A DNA stretch of 7,508 nt from Gammaproteobacteria bacterium (GTDB lineage: Bacteria > Pseudomonadota > Gammaproteobacteria > Arenicellales > JAOTYS01), in contig JAOTYS010000228.1 of the NCBI GenBank assembly GCA_029861795.1, forward strand, positions 1-7,508, given 5' to 3'. The translations under genes and the position numbers were made by a program. The notes under the pieces were generated by a model that had not been told where the DNA came from, did not search any database, and was given only the letters and a program-made list of their open reading frames with translations. Below, piece by piece: positions 4,339-7,508 of the stretch. Position 1 is the first letter of the stretch. Each line of letters opens with the position of its first letter.

Positions 4339-5922
4339 ATGCGCGATTTTGAATTACCCGGGCGCTCGCCCGTGCATAGCACCGAGGCCATGGTTGCGAC
4401 ATCTAATCCGTTGGCCAGCTCTACAGCAATAGATATCTTGCGTAGAGGAGGTAATGCGATCGACGCCGCGGTTGCGGCAGCCGCAGTACTGGCCGTGGTG
4501 GAGCCTTATCAGACAGGCATCGGCGGTGATTGCTTTGTGTTGTTGGCGCCCAAGGGGGGGGCTGACTTAATCGCGTTCAATGGCTCCGGGCGTGCACCCG
4601 GGAAGGCTGAAATCGATTGGTATTTTGAGAATAACTTTAGAGAAGTCCCGATTGCCAGCGCCCATGCCGTGACCATTCCCGGGGCTGTGGATGCTTGGGC
4701 GCAACTGGTCCGCGATCACGGTCGCATGTCGTTGGGCGAACTGCTACAACCTGCGATCCGCTACGCTGAAGAAGGTTATCCAGTTCATTCTCGTGCGGCC
4801 TTCGATTGGACGGGCTGTGAGGGATTACTGAAACAAGACACCATCGCCACTGGGATTTTTTTGCCGAATGGCAAAGCGCCGAAGACGGGTGAGCGTTTTC
4901 GTCAGCCGCAGCTGGCACATACTCTGCGCTTAATCGCAACACAAGGACGTGAGGGGTTTTACCAGGGGCCAGTAGCGGAAGACATCGTGAATCACCTGCG
5001 AAGTCGTGGAGGCCATCACACGTTAGCAGATTTTGCTGAAGCGCGAGGCAATTACGTCCAACCTATAAGCACCAGTTATCGGGGTGTCGATGTGTACCAG
5101 TTGCCGCCGAATAATCAGGGAATAACGGCGCTAATCATGTTGAACATTCTCTCTACGTACTCTTTTGTCGACATGGATCCGGTGGGGGCACAACGATTGC
5201 ACCTGGAAATCGAAGCCGGGCGACTCGCTTACCGCGATCGTGATGTCTATATAGGCGATTCAGTGGCGGCGGATGTCATCGATCAACTTTTATCGCAGGA
5301 GCATGCCGCTGAGCTCGCCTCCGAAATCGACCAGTCTCGGGCGGGGAGCCCGAGTACAGTGGATTCTGGCCATGGATCGGATACTGTGTATCTGTGTGTG
5401 GTCGACCAAGAGCGCAACGCGGTGAGTCTAATCAATTCAATCTTTCATTCTTTCGGCAGTGGTTTGGTCAGCCCGAATACCGGTGTCGTATTGCAGAACC
5501 GCGGCGCGGGCTTTCGCATTGAACCCGGCCATCCCAACTGTATTGCACCTGGCAAACGCCCACTGCATACCATAATGCCCGGTATGGCGCTGAAAGATGG
5601 TCGTGTGGTGATGCCGTTTGGCGTGATGGGGGGGCACTATCAGCCCTTTGGCAACGCGCACGTGTTGAGCAACATCCTCGATTTCGGTTGCGACCTACAG
5701 CAGGCGTTGGATATGCCGCGGGTTTTTTACGAAGCCGGTTGCGTCCAAGTCGAACGAGGTATTAGCGAGTCCACCCGTGACGGACTGGTTGCGCTAGGGT
5801 ATCGTCTCGCTCGCCCTGACGAACCGTTGGGTGGGGGTCAAGCGATATGGATCGACTGGGAGTCAGGTGTATTGACCGGTGGTTCCGACTCGCGCATGGA
5901 TGGCTGTGCTTTGGGGTACTGA
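4339..5922 (+). CDS. Gamma-glutamyltransferase-like Ntn hydrolase, cytoplasmic
   Basis: The 527-residue protein belongs to the gamma-glutamyltranspeptidase family, made as a precursor that cuts itself so that a Thr becomes the N-terminal nucleophile of the small subunit. Seen: AMVATSNPLASSTAIDILRR (17-36) with GGNAIDAAVA (37-46), GIGGDCFVL (60-68), FNGSGRAP (80-87) with Arg85 at the glutamate-carboxylate position, HAVTIPGAVDAW (109-120), PPNNQG (256-261), and the processing site GSD/TVYLCVVD with Thr349 as predicted nucleophile. INSIFHSFGSGLV (365-377) and MPFGVMGGHYQPFGNAH (425-441) follow. The serine pair of E. coli GGT is replaced by LHTIMPGM (409-416), as in the YwrD-like branch. No signal peptide is present, unlike periplasmic GGT, so it likely hydrolyses a gamma-glutamyl or related amide inside the cell. 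The first ATG is used; its ribosome binding site is weak. Its stop abuts the next gene's stop. Confidence 0.9.
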   Translation: MRDFELPGRSPVHSTEAMVATSNPLASSTAIDILRRGGNAIDAAVAAAAVLAVVEPYQTGIGGDCFVLLAPKGGADLIAFNGSGRAPGKAEIDWYFENNFREVPIASAHAVTIPGAVDAWAQLVRDHGRMSLGELLQPAIRYAEEGYPVHSRAAFDWTGCEGLLKQDTIATGIFLPNGKAPKTGERFRQPQLAHTLRLIATQGREGFYQGPVAEDIVNHLRSRGGHHTLADFAEARGNYVQPISTSYRGVDVYQLPPNNQGITALIMLNILSTYSFVDMDPVGAQRLHLEIEAGRLAYRDRDVYIGDSVAADVIDQLLSQEHAAELASEIDQSRAGSPSTVDSGHGSDTVYLCVVDQERNAVSLINSIFHSFGSGLVSPNTGVVLQNRGAGFRIEPGHPNCIAPGKRPLHTIMPGMALKDGRVVMPFGVMGGHYQPFGNAHVLSNILDFGCDLQQALDMPRVFYEAGCVQVERGISESTRDGLVALGYRLARPDEPLGGGQAIWIDWESGVLTGGSDSRMDGCALGY

Positions 5923-7062
5923 TTATTGTGCAAAGATATCAAGCGGCAGAAATGCCGAGACCAAGAAGTTCGGCAGGTTAACCGCCTCACTAACGCGCAA
6001 ATCAACGGCGACACTACAAAGGGCATAGGCCTGCTCGGGTGTGAAACCACGTTCATCGGTCAAGTATTCGATCATATTGAGCAATGCGTTGCGCGCAGCC
6101 AAATTGAGATCCTCGGCGTGGTTGACACCGTCTTTGCGGCGACAAGATCCGGTGGTGGCGAAGAAGCGGACGGACTCTACAGACACTGGTGTGATGCTGT
6201 CAGCGGATGAGATGACACTGTCACGATAGAACTCGGGGTCTAAGATATCGCGCCTCTTGGTGTCACTTTTTATGATTTTGAACGAACAATGGAGCGTGGC
6301 GCCGGTCTCGATCGCGGTACAGCATTCGTTGTCGCCTTGGGCGAAATGTGCGTCCCCAGTCGAGAACAACGCGCCGGGAACAAACACAGGGAGTCGTAAA
6401 GTGGTGCCGGCGGTGAGTTGCTTCACATCGATATTGCCTCCGAACTCGCGCGGCGGCAGTGATTTGAGTGCGACTCTAGCAATCGTCGGATCTTGCGGTA
6501 TTGCGTCTTCCGCACCCGGCAGTGCCACAAAGGCACCGCGTGCCGCAAGGTCGGCCTCACGCTCGGATATCGCCCGCATCAGATCATGGGATGGTGCGAC
6601 CCCCATGACGCCCATAAATGGCGCGCCCGGCACACGCACTCCCGGTAAATCGGGCGAGACTGCATGACCATCGACAATCTTCCAGCGGATTAAATAATCG
6701 TTGGTGAATATGTCGCGTAGAAATCCATACTTCGGTCCCTGCACGGTAAAACCGAACCCTTGTGGTTCAACATGCAGCACGTTGACCTCGAGAAGATCGC
6801 CGGGTTCGGCCCCATTTATGTAGACCGGGCCGGTCATCGGATGTACCCGCGCAAGACTAACCCGTGAGAGCTCATTGTTGCTGGTGTCCTGAGCAATCTG
6901 ACCATCGAAGGCGTCGCGTGTCTCCAGCGCCACTATCTCATCTTCATTGACACGGAGAATAGGTGCTATGTCGGGATGCCACCGATTGTGACCGGTGGAT
7001 GGTTCGAATTGTAGGGATCTTGTGCGATCTATACGGATGTAGTGATCGGCGTGGATGGACAT
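5923..7062 (-). CDS. Acetamidase/formamidase-family protein
   Basis: The 379-residue protein matches the FmdA/AmdA family of metal-dependent amidases, which release ammonia from formamide, acetamide and similar small amides. Its length fits bacterial members. Seen: FDGQIAQDT (52-60), HPMTGPVYINGAEPGDLLEV (74-93), PGAPFMGVMGVAP (145-157), PPREFGGNIDVKQL (203-216), the hallmark GDAHFAQGDNECC (237-249), and a C-terminal block AYALCSVAVDLRVSEAVNLP (345-364) ending in FLPLDIF (371-377). No signal peptide is visible. The stop codon directly abuts that of the convergent GGT-like gene, with no spacer. The ATG at 7062 gives the normal family N-terminus but has a poor Shine-Dalgarno. Family is secure; the natural amide is unknown and, given the neighbours, may not be formamide or acetamide. 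Confidence 0.9.
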   Translation of the reverse strand: MSIHADHYIRIDRTRSLQFEPSTGHNRWHPDIAPILRVNEDEIVALETRDAFDGQIAQDTSNNELSRVSLARVHPMTGPVYINGAEPGDLLEVNVLHVEPQGFGFTVQGPKYGFLRDIFTNDYLIRWKIVDGHAVSPDLPGVRVPGAPFMGVMGVAPSHDLMRAISEREADLAARGAFVALPGAEDAIPQDPTIARVALKSLPPREFGGNIDVKQLTAGTTLRLPVFVPGALFSTGDAHFAQGDNECCTAIETGATLHCSFKIIKSDTKRRDILDPEFYRDSVISSADSITPVSVESVRFFATTGSCRRKDGVNHAEDLNLAARNALLNMIEYLTDERGFTPEQAYALCSVAVDLRVSEAVNLPNFLVSAFLPLDIFAQ

Positions 7063-7101
7063 TCCAATTGGCTGATTGTAAGAGGTGGATAAGTGGGTCG
7101 A

Positions 7102-7107
7102 ATTCTA
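7102..7107 (-). promoter_or_regulatory. Candidate -10 box TAGAAT of the amidase gene
   Basis: TAGAAT on the minus strand matches 5 of 6 bases of the -10 consensus, with the amidase ATG 39 bases beyond it. No good -35 word is at the right distance, so support is modest. Confidence 0.25.
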
Positions 7108-7187
7108 CACCACCCGATTACACTCCAGCGTCTTTCTGAAAGTCTGAGTTGAGACGAGTGAACGACTGTGGCGCTTGCCCGCACTGC

Positions 7188-7196
7188 TGATACACT
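7188..7196 (+). promoter_or_regulatory. Candidate extended -10 promoter of the SDR gene
   Basis: TGATACACT has the TG-N extension followed by TACACT, a 4-of-6 -10 match. This arrangement can work without a strong -35, and none is seen. Transcription would begin near 7203, about 40 bases before the proposed GTG start. Confidence 0.3.
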
Positions 7197-7244
7197 AGCG
7201 ACCCCGACGGCACTAGAGATGATTCATAACACAAGACAACAGCG

Positions 7245-7508
7245 GTGACTGAGCACTCATTGTTAAAGGATAAACTGGTGTTGGTGACCGGCGCCGGTGG
7301 TGCGATAGGCGCTGCCGTTTGCAAAGCCTTCCAGGACCACGGGGCGCAATGCATCGGCGTGGATGCTAGCGTGGACGAATCCGTGAGTCATTGCGACATC
7401 ACCGATGAAACGTCAGTTCGTAACGCATTCGAGACTGTGCAACAGCACGGCAAGCTAACTGACGTGGTGCACGCCGCAGGGGTTGTGTCCGTAGGGGCTG
7501 TAGCAGAT
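7245..7508 (+). CDS. Short-chain dehydrogenase/reductase, N-terminal part (3' end outside window)
   Basis: The first 88 codons of a Rossmann-fold SDR are present and the frame is open to the window end. LVLVTGAGGAIG (11-22) is the nucleotide-binding loop in the TGxxxxxG form, with Ala in place of the central Gly. Asp40 at the end of the second strand (IGVDAS) favours NAD over NADP. CDITDE (50-55) is the adenine-contacting segment, and VVHAAG (74-79) is the N-N-A-G motif with His-Ala for Asn-Asn. The catalytic Ser-Tyr-Lys lies beyond the window, so activity cannot be confirmed. I place the start at the GTG at 7245, because no in-frame ATG lies close before the Rossmann loop. A TTG at 7260 is an alternative, and neither has a clear ribosome binding site. 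Substrate is unknown; context suggests oxidation of an alcohol intermediate. Confidence 0.8.
   Translation, partial: MTEHSLLKDKLVLVTGAGGAIGAAVCKAFQDHGAQCIGVDASVDESVSHCDITDETSVRNAFETVQQHGKLTDVVHAAGVVSVGAVAD

Larger units (their letters stand above)
7063..7244. promoter_or_regulatory. Divergent gap between amidase and SDR genes
   Basis: This 182-bp gap should contain promoters for both flanking genes. It has an 8-bp palindrome CCAATTGG (7064-7071) right next to the amidase start and candidate -10 words on both strands, listed separately. No reading frame or RNA gene was recognised in it. Confidence 0.45.

Noticed and set aside
4637..4942. 101-codon open frame on the minus strand
   Set aside because: It is a shadow inside the GGT-like gene with no family features.
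5383..5385. Possible loss of activity in the GGT-like protein because TTHxSV is not present
   Set aside because: Thr349 aligns with the first Thr of that motif, and the D-T-V-Y context is, to my knowledge, usual for the intracellular GGT-like branch, so the enzyme is probably active.
6257..6667. 136-codon open frame on the plus strand
   Set aside because: It is antisense to the amidase gene, low in complexity (rich in Ser, Pro, Ala) and matches no family.
7118..7354. 78-codon minus-strand open frame at the right end
   Set aside because: It runs antisense to the start of the SDR gene, whose Rossmann motif is clear, and has no family features.

Overview
This looks like chromosomal DNA from a heterotrophic bacterium of the proteobacterial type. 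The protein families, the moderate GC content, a perfect AGGAGG ribosome binding site and sigma70-like promoter words all fit, but nothing in the window fixes the genus. There are eight protein genes, two of them cut by the window edges. I saw no RNA genes, insertion sequences, CRISPR arrays or phage genes. Everything recognisable is small-molecule catabolism: amino-acid or imino-acid isomerisation, 2-oxoacid or acetoin-type oxidative cleavage, and amide hydrolysis.

Layout. (1) 2-124 (+) is the last 40 codons of a proline racemase-family enzyme. It meets, tail to tail across 18 bp, (2) 143-1177 (-), a complete second member of that family whose first catalytic Cys is Ser. (3) 1178-1474 is a divergent control region with four dyads and candidate promoters in both directions. 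(4) 1475-1708 (+) is a 77-residue protein that is nothing but a lipoyl domain. (5) It converges, across a GC-rich palindrome, on a three-gene minus-strand operon transcribed from 4195 to 1769: a VOC-superfamily protein, then the alpha and beta subunits of a thiamine-diphosphate E1 of acetoin dehydrogenase type. (6) 4339-5922 (+) is a cytoplasmic gamma-glutamyltransferase-like Ntn hydrolase. Its stop codon directly abuts the stop of (7) 5923-7062 (-), an acetamidase/formamidase-family protein. (8) 7245-7508 (+) is the N-terminus of a short-chain dehydrogenase/reductase that runs off the window.

How they may work together (inference). The E1 alpha/beta pair and the free lipoyl domain look like parts of one oxidative decarboxylase or acetoin-cleaving complex, but no E2 acyltransferase and no E3 is present here. 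The VOC gene is translationally coupled to E1 alpha (stop and start overlap as TAATG), so it probably handles the E1 substrate or product. Two hydrolases acting on amide or gamma-glutamyl bonds, two proline racemase-family enzymes and an SDR flank this core. That is consistent with an accessory pathway that releases, isomerises and then oxidatively cleaves a nitrogen-containing compound, possibly a hydroxyproline derivative. The compound cannot be named from sequence. The transcription units alternate strand throughout, so any co-regulation would have to act through the three divergent gaps (1178-1474, 4196-4338, 7063-7244).
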